Assembly: GCA_018699955.1 (NCBI GenBank)
Contig: JABISG010000077.1
Location: forward strand, 1-62,369
Length of the DNA stretch: 62,369 nucleotides
Direction: 5' to 3'
DNA from: Planctomycetaceae bacterium
GTDB taxonomy: Bacteria; Planctomycetota; Planctomycetia; Planctomycetales; Planctomycetaceae
In this document: one piece after another, positions 21,709 through 33,000 of the stretch
Position numbering within the stretch: position 1 is the first letter of the stretch
How the letters are laid out: each line of letters starts with the position of its first letter
The notes under the pieces: model-generated
What the model was told of the DNA's origin: nothing
Database searches by the model: none
The model's input: the letters and a program-made list of their open reading frames with translations, nothing else
Made by a program: the position numbers and the translations under genes

Positions 21709-22030
21709 AAATCGCAGCCGCTCTGATGGAAGACATCGTTCATTCCACACCGGAAATTGTCGGCATGGCATCAAATGGAAGAGGCAATTCTAGAAGCCTG
21801 CCGAGAGGATGGAAAGGCGAGTCGCCGTACGTTTTCGGTTAGCCGCGACGCGGAGGCTTTGCGCAGCGGAGCGCTCCCCTGCGGGTCGCGGCTAACCCCA
21901 CGATACGATCGACAAATGTTTTGAACTGCAGGTTGCAGTCGGGTAGGATGACCGGGACGGTTTCCGGGAAGCTGGAGCCGGCAGAGAATTCAGGCACGAT
22001 GCACAACCCACACACGACGGACAGCAAGCC
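21709..22030. other. Divergent intergenic region between ileS and TPR gene
   Basis: About 320 bases that must hold promoters for both genes. The clear structure in it is the palindrome at 21837-21897; I see no small gene. Confidence 0.5.
21837..21897. repeat. Full palindromic repeat, GGTTAGCCGCGAC family
   Basis: The 13-base arm GGTTAGCCGCGAC at 21837-21849 pairs perfectly with GTCGCGGCTAACC at 21885-21897, with a GC-rich centre. A half copy is at 1539-1580. Confidence 0.75.
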
Positions 22031-25000
22031 ATGACCGACTGGGATGACGACGATTGGGAACAGGACGACGACGAATTCGACCGCCGACAGAGATCGAGTG
22101 GATCGAAGACGCTGTGGATTGTGCTGGGGTTGGCGGGTGGCGGTGTGCTGCTGATGCTCATTTGCGGCGGAATTTTCATTGCCGCCATGGTGGATGGGAT
22201 CAACAACCCCGGACAGGGCGGCGTTTTTGAGGACCTGTTTGTTGATAACACTCCGGTCGAGATGCCGTCGGCCGAGGTGGAATCGCCCGAGGAAAAACAT
22301 CGCGCAGTCGTCGCTGCCTTTCGCGCTGAGGATGTGGGCGTGGACGACGCCACATTGAAGGCCATCGAAAGACTCTTTGACAAATTGATCCAGGGGTGTG
22401 ACGACGACGATTACGACGCGATTTCAGCAACGTTCGATATCGACCGGTTTCTGTTGCAGACGAAGAAGACCGGCGTCATCACGGACATGACGGTCTTTGA
22501 AGAATCTCAGTTGCGCGAAACTTTGTCGCAGTCGATGGAGAACCTGTCCGATCTACAACGGCACATAGTCATCCATGTCGATCCGCGTTCGACTTGTCGG
22601 GAATTCGTCGTGTATGCCTACCTGTGGGAAGAAGGGTATGCTGGGCAAGAGATGCGGTGGTGGGTGATTCGCAATGGTGGGACATGGCGTTTCTTCGACT
22701 GGGAGTATCTGGATTTTGGCATGCCGGAATCGAAGACCGCTGCGATTTTTCATGAGAACTGGGATGATCCGGGGATCGACGAGTACAACCGCGCGATGAC
22801 CGATATCAATGAGGCCATCGATGCATCGGCCGACGGGGATAGCAAACTGGCGCAAGCAAAACTGCGCCGCGCGGCTGGACGACGCGTTTTCCCTCAAGTG
22901 GCGGACGAAGTGACTTTACGAATTGCCTACGTGTGGGAAATGATGGACCGGTCTCACGAGGCGATTGCCGCTGCCCGCCGCATTGGTTCCCCCGATAAAG
23001 TTCCCGGGGCGTATGACGCCCAGGCAATGGCATATCACGACCGAGGACACCACCGAAAAGTAATCGAATTTGCGTCGAAGTACATGGAGCATGTGGGAGG
23101 CGGCCCCAACATTCTGGAATTGAAGTGCGACGCGCTGGTATCGTTGGGGCGCAATGACGAAACGACGGCCGACCTGTGGCGTTGGCTGCGATTTGAACCG
23201 GACAATGTGCAGCCGCTACAACAACTGGCAGGCGCGCTGGATGACGACAATCGGCAGAAGCTGGTGGAGCATCTGTCCAAACTGGATGACCCGGTGGCGA
23301 CGGCGGTGTCGCTTGCCGAATGGCTTTTGTATTCCGAACCGGATTCACTCGATTGGCTCGTCGATTTTGTCAAGAGCCGCGCCGCTGATTCGCCGACGCT
23401 CGACTATTTGCGGGGACTCGCGGCACAAGCGATTGATGATAACGCCGCTGCGGCCAAACATTTCAAACGAGCGATGACCCGTGAGGCGGACGAAGACAAG
23501 CGGAATCAGTACATCGACAGTTTTCTCGACGTGATGGCGGAGCAAGAACGTTACATCGAGGCGTATGCAGCCGCCCCGGACGCGTCTGAAGCATTCCAGA
23601 ATTTGATGGGTTACGATGACGACGATGAAGACGTACTCATCGAAGACGACGACGACAGGCAGCGATTGATGGAAGCTCATCGCATTCGCATGCCAGACGA
23701 CCCCTGGATTCATTACCACGCGGCGGACCTGTTGACCAAACAGAAGAAGTATGAAGAAGCCGAGCGGGAATACGCGGCCTGTGTGGCGGTGACAGAAGAC
23801 GAGGACTTGCTGTCATCAATTCGGTATCAGCGCATTTCGGCGATGATTCAAGCCGGTCGCGGAAAGGAAGCCTACGAGAAGATTGCTCCGTCGGATGAAA
23901 CCTTTCAGCAAGTAGCCGAACATCACCGCCGGAATGAGGAAACCGACAAGCTGGAGAAACTCGTCGAGCAACATCGGGCGTTGCAGCCAAACGACAAGCA
24001 ACTCGATTTGTACGCCGGCGTCGTCGCAATGCATCGCAAGGAGTATGCCGCCGCCGATCGATTGTTCGCCCGTGGCTACCGCAATATTGAGGAAGATTAC
24101 CGCCGCTACACGTATCGCAACCAGTGGATCGAAAACCGGTTCAAAATGGGCCGCCCGCTGACAGCTTACGGCGAAATCAAGCCGGACGTTGAAACGTTTC
24201 CAATTGTCGCGCGCAAACTCGCAGCGAATGAAGACTGGGGCAACCTGGAGACGCTGATTAACATCCACCGGCTGCAACACCGCCGCGATTCTGCCGTGTT
24301 GACGTGGACGGCCGAACTGCACTGGAAGCAGAAAGACTACAAGTCGGTCGTGAGTGCGCTCGCCCCCTGGCAGAGTCGGGTCCATGCGACGGACATCGAT
24401 CGCTGGCAGAGTCGTCAACTTGCCGACAAACTGCTGCGCAGCTATTTGCGGCTGAAACGTTTTCCAGAAGCGATTCGCTTTGCCCGGCAGCGTTTCGAAG
24501 AATTCGGCCAACCAGAAAGGTTGATGATTGCTCACGCAGCGGCGGGAAAGCGGGCCGACGTCGCCCGCTTCATGGATGAACAGGCCGCGATTGATCGGAC
24601 ACACTGGTTCTCGTCGGTTTATTCCGACACCGATGTCGGCCCGATCTTACGCGGTGCCGATTACCTGCCGCTGCGGAAGAAGTATCCCCCCGGAGTTCCG
24701 CCCACTTATAGTCGCACACAAACGGAGTTACTTTTGACAGCGCCGCGGCAACTCGATGCCTCGAAGCTGCAATCTACGCTGGTTCCCGTACTGGGTGAGA
24801 ATGTGAAGGTGGAGTCGCTTCCATCCGGCGAGCCGAACCAATCACTTACAAGCTTCTTGATTCAAGCCGACAGCGAGCGGTTCGTCATTACGTTCGGCAA
24901 CGATCGCTACACCGGAATAGAACCAAGCGACCAACCAACATTGAAAGATGCAGCACTGACCCAAGCCGTGACCGAACATCGCGCGTGGCTGACGCTGACG

Positions 25001-25537
25001 ACATTCGGCACCGATTGGCAGAATGAATCTCAAATCGCCCCGGCCTACCGGCTGACGTCGGCTTTACTCGGCGACGATTGCTCCGCAGTCTACTTCACCG
25101 CCGTAGGCCGATTGGCGGCCAACGATGCCGAATTACAGAAACTTCTGCGCGACGAAAAGCCGCAACAGGCGTTGGAGAAAGTCGGCGAACAAACCTGGTT
25201 GAGTTATTCGCCCGATGTCGATGAGGAAGCAGACGAGAGCATGCGGCGGCGTCTGAAGGAATTTGTTAGCGCCTTCGAGGACAAGAAGGTGGGAGAAGAG
25301 TTTGCGATTCAAGTGAACGTGGACGCAGGATTCGCGCGCGAGGCACATTGGATTTCCGTTCGCAGAATTGAACGGGCACGCTACGGCGGCTGGACATTCA
25401 CCGGCGAATTCTCAACCGACTCCCGCCTGAATCCATACATCCGCAAAGGCGAACCGGTCGCGGTGGGGAAATACGAAGTGTACGACTGGCGGTACAAAGC
25501 AGGCGGAAAAACGTTTCGTGGTCGGGCCGGGAAATGA
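22031..25537 (+). CDS. Large membrane-anchored TPR protein with C-terminal DUF2314-like domain
   Basis: 1168 residues. A very acidic N-terminus (DWDDDDWEQDDDEFD) leads to one membrane helix (about 28-50), so most of the chain is probably outside the cytoplasm. The middle (about 240-850) consists of helical repeats of TPR type, e.g. PWIHYHAADLLTKQKKYEEAEREYAAC broken into helix pairs, and similar units at each 34-40 residues. The final 110 residues, with EEFAIQVNVDAGFAREAHWISV and KYEVYDWRYKAGGK, resemble DUF2314 (YegJ family). Role unknown; a scaffold for complex assembly is plausible. Confidence 0.8.
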   Translation: MTDWDDDDWEQDDDEFDRRQRSSGSKTLWIVLGLAGGGVLLMLICGGIFIAAMVDGINNPGQGGVFEDLFVDNTPVEMPSAEVESPEEKHRAVVAAFRAEDVGVDDATLKAIERLFDKLIQGCDDDDYDAISATFDIDRFLLQTKKTGVITDMTVFEESQLRETLSQSMENLSDLQRHIVIHVDPRSTCREFVVYAYLWEEGYAGQEMRWWVIRNGGTWRFFDWEYLDFGMPESKTAAIFHENWDDPGIDEYNRAMTDINEAIDASADGDSKLAQAKLRRAAGRRVFPQVADEVTLRIAYVWEMMDRSHEAIAAARRIGSPDKVPGAYDAQAMAYHDRGHHRKVIEFASKYMEHVGGGPNILELKCDALVSLGRNDETTADLWRWLRFEPDNVQPLQQLAGALDDDNRQKLVEHLSKLDDPVATAVSLAEWLLYSEPDSLDWLVDFVKSRAADSPTLDYLRGLAAQAIDDNAAAAKHFKRAMTREADEDKRNQYIDSFLDVMAEQERYIEAYAAAPDASEAFQNLMGYDDDDEDVLIEDDDDRQRLMEAHRIRMPDDPWIHYHAADLLTKQKKYEEAEREYAACVAVTEDEDLLSSIRYQRISAMIQAGRGKEAYEKIAPSDETFQQVAEHHRRNEETDKLEKLVEQHRALQPNDKQLDLYAGVVAMHRKEYAAADRLFARGYRNIEEDYRRYTYRNQWIENRFKMGRPLTAYGEIKPDVETFPIVARKLAANEDWGNLETLINIHRLQHRRDSAVLTWTAELHWKQKDYKSVVSALAPWQSRVHATDIDRWQSRQLADKLLRSYLRLKRFPEAIRFARQRFEEFGQPERLMIAHAAAGKRADVARFMDEQAAIDRTHWFSSVYSDTDVGPILRGADYLPLRKKYPPGVPPTYSRTQTELLLTAPRQLDASKLQSTLVPVLGENVKVESLPSGEPNQSLTSFLIQADSERFVITFGNDRYTGIEPSDQPTLKDAALTQAVTEHRAWLTLTTFGTDWQNESQIAPAYRLTSALLGDDCSAVYFTAVGRLAANDAELQKLLRDEKPQQALEKVGEQTWLSYSPDVDEEADESMRRRLKEFVSAFEDKKVGEEFAIQVNVDAGFAREAHWISVRRIERARYGGWTFTGEFSTDSRLNPYIRKGEPVAVGKYEVYDWRYKAGGKTFRGRAGK

Positions 25538-25564
25538 TGCCCGAATTTCCACGATCGTCTGAAG

Positions 25565-26389
25565 TCAGGCGATGTCTGCAACCACACGGGGGATCAGCTT
25601 TGCCAACCGATCTCCGCCGCGGGCGGCGACTGCGAGTATCTTTTCGATGTTGACCGGCTCTAACGCGTCGGGCAGGCACATGTCGGTGACGACGGAAAAT
25701 GCCAACGTGCGCAGCCCAGCGTGCTTGGCGACGATTGCTTCGGGTACGGTCGACATGCCGACCACATCGGCCCCCATCGCCCTCAGCATGCGGTATTCGG
25801 CCCGCGTTTCCAGATTCGGGCCGGCAACGGCGACGAACACCCCCTTCTGACAGGGAATGCCCATTTCGAGCGCTGCCTGCTGTGCCGTGGCAATCAGCTT
25901 CTGGTCGTATGGTTCGGCCATGTCGGGAAATCGCGGGCCGAGCGAATCATCGTTGACGCCCCGAAGTGGATTCTCAGGCATGAAGTCGATGTGGTCTTCG
26001 ATAATCATCAAGTCGGCTAACGCGAACTGCGGATTCATGCCGCCGGCCGCATTGGTGATGATGAGGATTTCGACACCCAATTCCTTCATCACGCGTACGG
26101 GAAAGGTGACCTGCTCCAGCGAGTAACCTTCGTAGTAGTGAAAACGCCCTTCCATGGCCAGCAGCGGAACGCCCGAGAGATTTCCGCAGACCAATCGTCC
26201 GGCATGCGACTCGACCGTGGAGTGGGGAAAGTGGGGGATGTCTTCGTAGGCGATGCGGGCATCGGTGTCGATTTGTTCGGCCAGACCGCCGAGTCCCGTA
26301 CCCAGAATCAGCCCGACACGCGGTTCGGCCGAACATTGACCGCGAACGAAATCGGCCGCTTCAGAAATTCGTTCGGCAAGGTTCGTCAT
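25565..26389 (-). CDS. punA: Purine-nucleoside phosphorylase, trimeric type
   Basis: 274 residues, usual length. [14 protein letters not shown] is the phosphate-binding loop. [20 protein letters not shown] and [22 protein letters not shown] are conserved active-site blocks, and [32 protein letters not shown] is the family signature. It splits inosine and guanosine with phosphate to base and ribose-1-phosphate in purine salvage. Convergent with the TPR gene, only 27 bases apart. Confidence 0.94.
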   Translation of the reverse strand: MTNLAERISEAADFVRGQCSAEPRVGLILGTGLGGLAEQIDTDARIAYEDIPHFPHSTVESHAGRLVCGNLSGVPLLAMEGRFHYYEGYSLEQVTFPVRVMKELGVEILIITNAAGGMNPQFALADLMIIEDHIDFMPENPLRGVNDDSLGPRFPDMAEPYDQKLIATAQQAALEMGIPCQKGVFVAVAGPNLETRAEYRMLRAMGADVVGMSTVPEAIVAKHAGLRTLAFSVVTDMCLPDALEPVNIEKILAVAARGGDRLAKLIPRVVADIA

Positions 26390-26488
26390 GCGCTGCTCTT
26401 TGACGGAGATTCAGTAGGAGTCGAATTACGAAGCCCGCGGAAATTCAAACGCCGACCACCGCGGCGGACGGTGTGTGGTTCAGGTCGA

Positions 26489-26803
26489 TTAGAAATCGTC
26501 GTCATCGACGAAGTCGTCGTTGTCGTCTTCGAAATCGTCGTCGTCGTCTTCTTCGAGGTCGTCGAGATCTTCTTCGAATTCTTCGTCAAAATCTTCATCC
26601 TCGAAGTCTTCGTCCGGGTCTTTGTCCTCGTCGTCGTCATCCGTCGGCTCATCGTTTTCGGGGGCATCCTCGTCCTGCAACCAGATCGAGCGTTCTTCGC
26701 GATCGCCTACAAAATCCGGATCTTCTATCGCCGTTGAAGACGTGAAGTATTCAAGCGTGTCGCTCGTTTGAGTCGCTTCAATTCCGTTCCGCGCAAATAG
26801 CAT
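26489..26803 (-). CDS. Highly acidic small protein (Asp/Glu-rich tail)
   Basis: 104 residues. The first 45 are ordinary in composition (FARNGIEATQTSDTLEYFT); from about residue 46 nearly every residue is Asp or Glu with periodic Phe. GAGG lies about nine bases before the ATG, which supports real translation. The reverse-strand frame is a Ser-repeat artefact of the same codons. No signal peptide. It could buffer cations, bind a basic protein or mimic nucleic acid; nothing in the sequence decides. Confidence 0.6.
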   Translation of the reverse strand: MLFARNGIEATQTSDTLEYFTSSTAIEDPDFVGDREERSIWLQDEDAPENDEPTDDDDEDKDPDEDFEDEDFDEEFEEDLDDLEEDDDDDFEDDNDDFVDDDDF

Positions 26804-27291
26804 TTGTGTCTACCTCAACTGCGTTGTCTGAAACTGCGTTGTCTGATCGAATTCCGGATGACTGACTGCGGCGATAAAGGGGTGTCTGGGGTGTCTATCG
26901 TTTCCCGATAAAATGCCAGCCGCAATCCGCGTCGATTTGAAAGGTTACGAAGTTTAAGGTCCCCAAGGCCCCGTATCGGAATTCTCAATACTAAAAGATT
27001 CCGATGCTTGTCAAGCGAATCATTGCGACACGGGCAACCCTGTGAAAAAGTTTTCCCGTCTACCGCCGTCGATCATTTCTTGCGGAGCGACTTCCACGGT
27101 CGTCTTGTATGCGGTAGGCCGGGTAGTTCAGCTGCTCCCGATTGTTCGTCAGGTGCCTTAGTCCCTCACGCAATACAGATTGCCGGGGACGCGACTGGCA
27201 ATTCCTGCTACAATTTTTGGCATGATTGGGGGATGGTGCATCCTCTATGTTCAGGTTGCGGCATCGGCCAGACAAATTGAGGAAGTCGAAC
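26804..27291. other. Divergent intergenic region, 488 bases
   Basis: It lies between the acidic-protein gene and the thioredoxin-fold gene and must carry both promoters. I see no coding frame with convincing bias, no RNA gene and no clear hairpin. The longest frame (27008-27280) is short and Cys/Ser-rich without a ribosome site. Confidence 0.5.
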
Positions 27292-29892
27292 ATGAAGACC
27301 GGTAAATCGACGTTGCCGTCGATCATCTTACTTGCAGCCTGTTTGTCGCTGGGCTGTAACACTCAAGCAACCGATGCCGGGGCGGAAACTGAACCACAGG
27401 CAGGCGTTTCCAAGAAACAACCACCGGGGAAACAACCTTCCAGGAAACATCCGGCCAATCATCTTGCGCGCGAATCAAGCCCGTACCTGTTGCTGCACGC
27501 GCACAATCCCGTCGATTGGTATCCCTGGGGTCCCGAGGCGTTCGAGAAGGCTCGCAAGGAGAAGAAGCCGATTTTTCTTTCGGTGGGTTACAGCAGTTGT
27601 TACTGGTGTCACGTCATGGAGCGGCTGGTCTTCGAAAACGAAAAGATCGCCGCCTACATGAACGAGCATTTCGTCAACATCAAGGTCGATCGTGAAGAGC
27701 GGCCTGACATCGACGATATTTACATGACCTCGTTGTACGTGTACCTCAGGGCCGTCGGTTCACGTCAGGGGGGCGGCTGGCCGTTGTCGATGTTCCTCAC
27801 TCCCAAAGGAAAACCCTTTGCCGGCGGAACGTATTTTCCTCCCGAGGAGGATCGCGGTCGCCCCGGTTTCGGAACGGTGCTGAAGCAAATCGCCGATCTC
27901 TGGAAGAGTGATCAGAAGCAGGTCGAGCAGAATGCGGATTTGATTACGAATTCAGTGCAGCGTGCAATGAAACCACGTCTCGTACTCACTCCGGTTGAAC
28001 TGGAACGCAGCCTCGTCGGCCGAGTGACCGAAGCGGTCGCGGCCACTTTCGACGAAGAACATGGCGGCGTCGGCTTCAACCCCTCGAATCCCAACAGCCC
28101 GAAGTTTCCCACGCCGGCAAAGCTCGCGCTGTTGCAGTACGACAGCCGACGTAACGGCGACGAACGATCGGCGCAGATCGTTCAAGAGACTCTCGACCAG
28201 ATGGCCGCCGGCGGTATTCGCGATCATCTCGGCGGCGGGTTCCATCGGTACAGTACCGACCGTTTCTGGCACGTACCGCACTTTGAAAAGATGTTGTACG
28301 ACCAGGCACAACTGGCCGTCGTCTACATCGAGGCATTTCGTCAAACCGGCGAACCCAAATACCGCGACATCGCCGAGGACATCTTCCGCTACGTTGCCGG
28401 CGAAATGACCGACAAGGCCGGTGGGTTTTATTCCGCGCTCGATGCCGAGACCGATGGCGTCGAAGGGGAATTCTACGTCTGGTCGAAAAAGGAAATCGTC
28501 AAGATCCTCGGCACCGACAATGCTCAATTATTCCAGTCGGTTTACGGCATGGAAGAGGCGAATCCGTTTGAACACGGTTACGTGCTGCATCTTCCCACGT
28601 CGATTGCCGATGCGGCCGAGAAACTCAAGATCCCTCCGACGCAAGCCGAACAACGGCTGAAACTCATGCGGCATCAATTGTTGACCGTGCGTGCGAAACG
28701 AACACCGCTGCTGAAGGATGATAAGTCGCTCACCAGTTGGAACGGCATGATGATTCGCGCGTATGCCCGCGCTGGATTAGTGTTCGATGATAAAGAACAT
28801 ATCAAAACGGCCGAGAAGGCGGCGATGTTCGTACTGGGCCGCATGCGCGACAAAGAACAACGGCTGCAGCGGACTTACCGTGGCGGAACAGCGAAGTTGA
28901 ACGCCTACGTCGACGACTATGCACTGCTCGTCGAAGGACTGCTCGCCATTCACGAAGCGACCGCCGATGAGAAATGGCTCAACGCGGCCCGCCGACTGAC
29001 CGACCAACAGATCGATCTGTTTTGGGACAAGACCGGCAAAGGGTTCTTCTTCACCGCACGCGATCACGAAAACTTGATCGTCCGCACCAAGGGCGCCAAC
29101 GACTCGGCCGTTCCCTCGGGCAACGGTGTCAGCGTTCGCAATCTGATTCGGCTCGCCTCATTGACCGGCGAAGAAAAGTACCGCAACTACGCAAAGGAAA
29201 CACTCGAAGCGTTTGCGCCCGCCATCGATCGTGCGCCGCAGGGAATGGTCACCATGGCCATCGCGTTGGGGGAGTATCTCGACAAGCCAAACTTTGGCGC
29301 GACGCAGAAGACATCGACCACCGACAGCGAGGCCGCGGAATCTCCAAAGAAATCTCAACCCAGTCCAATCCAGTTGACGGCGGGCGAAGAAAAAAAGAAG
29401 CCGGCGAAGAAACCTGAGTATGCGACCACGCGGGCTTTCCTGTCGGTCGATAAACTTCCCCCCGGCGGTCGCTGCAAGATCGTCGTCTACGTCGATATCA
29501 AGAAAGGCTGGCACATCAACTCCAATCCTGCCAACCCGAAGTTTCTGATTCCCACCGTGCTGTCGGTCAAGTCGAAACTCGGCTGCAAGTTGACCAACAT
29601 CAGTTACGAGCCGGGTAAGAAAGTCGAAGTCCCCGGTTCACCAACACTGCACGTCTACGAGAAGAAAACAGCCATCCGCGGCGTATTGGAAATCCCGGCA
29701 ACCGCTTCCGGAAAAACCGACGAGATCGAAATTCTCGTCAGCTATCAGCCCTGTAACGACGCAAAATGCCTGCCGCCCAAGACCGCCAAACTGACCGGCA
29801 AAGTGACCATCGCCCGGTCTGCGACGGAGGTCAAGCAGATCAACGACAACCTGTTTCCCAAACCGAAACCGAAGAATTCACCAAACCGGTAG
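27292..29892 (+). CDS. DUF255 thioredoxin-fold lipoprotein with C-terminal DsbD-like domain
   Basis: 866 residues. Lipoprotein signal with lipobox LSLGC. Residues about 55-220 are the DUF255 (SPATA20/YyaL) thioredoxin-fold: [20 protein letters not shown] and [10 protein letters not shown] with a CxxC redox pair, then [11 protein letters not shown]. The following alpha/alpha barrel region has [13 protein letters not shown] and [15 protein letters not shown]. Unusually, the last 160 residues add a domain resembling the DsbD N-terminal domain, with Cys in KLGCKLTN and CNDAKCLPP. It likely handles thiol redox chemistry or sugar processing outside the cytoplasmic membrane. The ATG 27292 has GAGGAAG upstream. 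Confidence 0.88.
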   Translation: MKTGKSTLPSIILLAACLSLGCNTQATDAGAETEPQAGVSKKQPPGKQPSRKHPANHLARESSPYLLLHAHNPVDWYPWGPEAFEKARKEKKPIFLSVGYSSCYWCHVMERLVFENEKIAAYMNEHFVNIKVDREERPDIDDIYMTSLYVYLRAVGSRQGGGWPLSMFLTPKGKPFAGGTYFPPEEDRGRPGFGTVLKQIADLWKSDQKQVEQNADLITNSVQRAMKPRLVLTPVELERSLVGRVTEAVAATFDEEHGGVGFNPSNPNSPKFPTPAKLALLQYDSRRNGDERSAQIVQETLDQMAAGGIRDHLGGGFHRYSTDRFWHVPHFEKMLYDQAQLAVVYIEAFRQTGEPKYRDIAEDIFRYVAGEMTDKAGGFYSALDAETDGVEGEFYVWSKKEIVKILGTDNAQLFQSVYGMEEANPFEHGYVLHLPTSIADAAEKLKIPPTQAEQRLKLMRHQLLTVRAKRTPLLKDDKSLTSWNGMMIRAYARAGLVFDDKEHIKTAEKAAMFVLGRMRDKEQRLQRTYRGGTAKLNAYVDDYALLVEGLLAIHEATADEKWLNAARRLTDQQIDLFWDKTGKGFFFTARDHENLIVRTKGANDSAVPSGNGVSVRNLIRLASLTGEEKYRNYAKETLEAFAPAIDRAPQGMVTMAIALGEYLDKPNFGATQKTSTTDSEAAESPKKSQPSPIQLTAGEEKKKPAKKPEYATTRAFLSVDKLPPGGRCKIVVYVDIKKGWHINSNPANPKFLIPTVLSVKSKLGCKLTNISYEPGKKVEVPGSPTLHVYEKKTAIRGVLEIPATASGKTDEIEILVSYQPCNDAKCLPPKTAKLTGKVTIARSATEVKQINDNLFPKPKPKNSPNR

Positions 29893-30052
29893 TCGGTTTC
29901 CCCCTCTGAGCACTTCGGTAATTCGAGACACTCTGGAAGCGTTGCCGCCCAAGACGAATCATTGATTCGCTCGTCGCTTTCTGGCACTCCGGCAAATGGC
30001 GGGATAGACTCTAAGTCGGTGATTTTCATTCAGTTTCCTTTCTGATTGTCGC

Positions 30053-33000
30053 ATGCCCGACGTTACGTCTGATCATTTTTTCTCACTGCTGCAACAGAGC
30101 AACCTGCTCGCCGTCGAGCGGTTGGAAAGCGTGCGCGCGGACTTCGCCATTGCAAGCGATCAGCAACTGCTGCAGTTGATCGAGCAACTCATCGGTCGCG
30201 GCTGGCTGACACGCTGGCAGGCGAAAATGCTGCTCGCCGGGCAGCATGCGTTTTTCCTCGGCAAGTACAAGCTGCTCGATCACTTAGGCCAAGGGGGCAT
30301 GGGGAGCGTTTTCAAGGCCGAGCAGTTGCCGCTGGGGCGGATGGTGGCGATCAAAGTCATTGCGAAGCGCTGTGTGCAAGAGCCAGGCGCCATTGCCCGC
30401 TTCCAACGGGAAATTCGCGCGTCTGCCGCGCTCAGCCATCCGAACGTCGTCTCGGTTTACGATGCAGACTGCATCGACGGGAGACATCTGCTGGTGATGG
30501 AGTATGTTGCAGGACGCGATCTCAGTGCAGCAGTCAAAGTGGCCAGACAACTGCCCGTCGGCGAGGCGTGTGAGTACGTAAGGCAGGCTGCTCTGGGCCT
30601 CCAGCACGCACACGAATGCGGCTTGATCCACCGCGACATCAAACCCGGGAATTTGTTACTCGCGTGTCAACCTGGCGGCTTGCCGGTCGTCAAGATCCTC
30701 GACATGGGCTTGGCACGCTTCGATGAAGACACCGGCGACACGGGCGAACTGACGCAGAGCGGGCAGATAATGGGAACGCCCGATTATATTGCTCCGGAGC
30801 AGGCCCAGGACAGTAGACATGCCGACATCCGCAGCGACATCTACAGCCTGGGCTGCACGCTGTTTCGCTGCCTAAGTGGAGAAGTTCCGTTTGTACGTAC
30901 AACGTTGATGACCCGATTGATGGCCCGGATGACCGCGGAACCGCCGCAGTTGCGAAACGTGTTGCCCGCAATTTCTCCGGAACTAAACACAATCGTACTC
31001 AAGATGATGGCACGTTACCCAGACGATCGGTACCAGACACCACTGGAAGTTGCCAACGCCCTGGCACCGTTCGCCGACGTGTCGGCAGCGAGTGTGTTGG
31101 CAGCAAAGCTGCCAGGGGGACCCCAATTGCATGAAGAGACGATTGCCTTTGAACCACAACAGGAAATCGAACCGGGATTGAACGACTTCCTGCAAAACCT
31201 GGCCACCGAAGCAGCACGCGATGAGGAAATAGATGCCAGCACACAGTCTCTGGCTCAGACCGTCGCGCTCGGCGAGCCGAACGCGTCGGTTTCGGCAGAT
31301 CGAGCAACGCCACAGACAGCATCCCACGGCCAGCAGACCGCACGGGGCGCGCAAGAGGCACCGCAAATCACGCGAGCCGGCCGCAAGTTGAAAGAAAACA
31401 TCGCTGCTCGCAATCGTGCCGACCGTCGCCGATTGCTGCTCGTCTTGGCTGCCATTGCCGCATTCATCGGAATTGCTATTGGCATGACGCAGTGGCATAG
31501 GGCGGGCGAAACACATCTCGTCATCGATTGGCCAATAGACGAGCGCGCCGGTGCGGTGATCAAGATCGACGGCGTCAAATGGGAACTGGGAAAAGTTGCA
31601 CAACTCTCATTTCCTGGTCGTCCGGGCCGTCGGACGATGTACGCCACTCGGAAGGGCTACATCCCAATCAAGCAGGATTGGGATTTCCAGCGCGGGCAGC
31701 GAATCGAGTTTCAACTCGACTGGCAGCCAACACCCGAGACGGTCCGGACGCAACAACTCGCATCGCTCACACGGCGGGTTGACGCCTGGGTGAACGTGGG
31801 CCACTCACCCGACGATCAGACTGTTGTCAAACTTTGTAACGACTTGGTCGATTTTGGACGTGTCTACCCGGGCACGGACGCGAGCATCATCGCCGCGAAA
31901 CATATGAAGCGTCTACCCTGGCCGGTTGATTTGCTGAAGCAGAGCGAGATTGATGCGTACAAGTTGAAGATCGCCGGAAATGGCGATGCGGCTAACGCGC
32001 TGCCGGAACTGGTCGCGATCCTGGGCGAAAGCCGCCTCAAGCATCCGACTGCGGTTGACTCAATTGCCTTCAGTCCCGATGGTGGCCTGTTGGCCGCCAG
32101 TGCACATTACAGCCCAATTCGCCTGTGGAATACGCGCACGGGGGAACTTGAAAGAGTGCTGCCGACGACGCCAAACGCCTGCAGGTTGATGGCATTCGCA
32201 CCGGACGGCCGCACGTTGGCGGCCTATTCTCCAGCGGGTCATCGAGGTGTGATCTACATATTGAAAGCTGACAGCGGCGAAGAACTTACGACGATCGACA
32301 TTTCCATGACAAGCAAGATCGCCGAGGAGGTCGGAATCCGGGCCAAGCGGCTTGCCTTCAGTCCAGGTGGTCGGCGGCTGGCTATTTCGGTCCACGGCTT
32401 CGGCACCGTGATATACAACCCGGCGACTGGCGACGAATTGGCATCGATTGTGGAAGAAGACTTTGTCACGTTTACGCCGGATGGTAGCAGCATGGTGCTG
32501 AGTTCGGGGGACGATACGATCCGCCTCCGGGACGTGGAAACGCAGAAAGTCGTGACAGAGTGGAAAGCAAGTTTTGATGCGGCGGTTTCCGGAGCGGATG
32601 GCCGCGTTGTCGCGACTGTTTCTCGCCAGCAGATGAAGCTTTGGGATTCTACGAGTGGCCGAGAGCTGCAAACCATTCCGATGAATCTGTTGAGCAAATC
32701 AACGGTCTTGGCGTTTCATCCGCAGAAATCGATTCTTGCAGTAGGTGATGTCAACGGCACGATTTCGTTGTGGCACGGTGACGCCGCGACACCGGTCCGC
32801 CGGATTGAAGCGTACAGCTACCATGTGCGACATCTGTCGTTCAGCCCCGACGGCAACTCCCTCGCCTCTGTCGGCCAATTCGGAAACGCAGTTAGACTCT
32901 GGGATGTCGCGACGGGCGAAGAGATCAACAAGGCGGCCGCTACTAGCGGGTCCGCCACCTCCGTGGCCGTCAGCCCGGATGGTCGCCGGATTGCGAGCGG

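Noticed and set aside
26520..26771. Ser-repeat frame on the plus strand
   Set aside because: Produced by the Asp/Glu codon runs of the acidic protein on the other strand, which has the better ribosome site.
27008..27280. 90-codon frame upstream of the thioredoxin-fold gene
   Set aside because: Cys/Ser-rich composition, no ribosome site, overlaps the likely promoter region.
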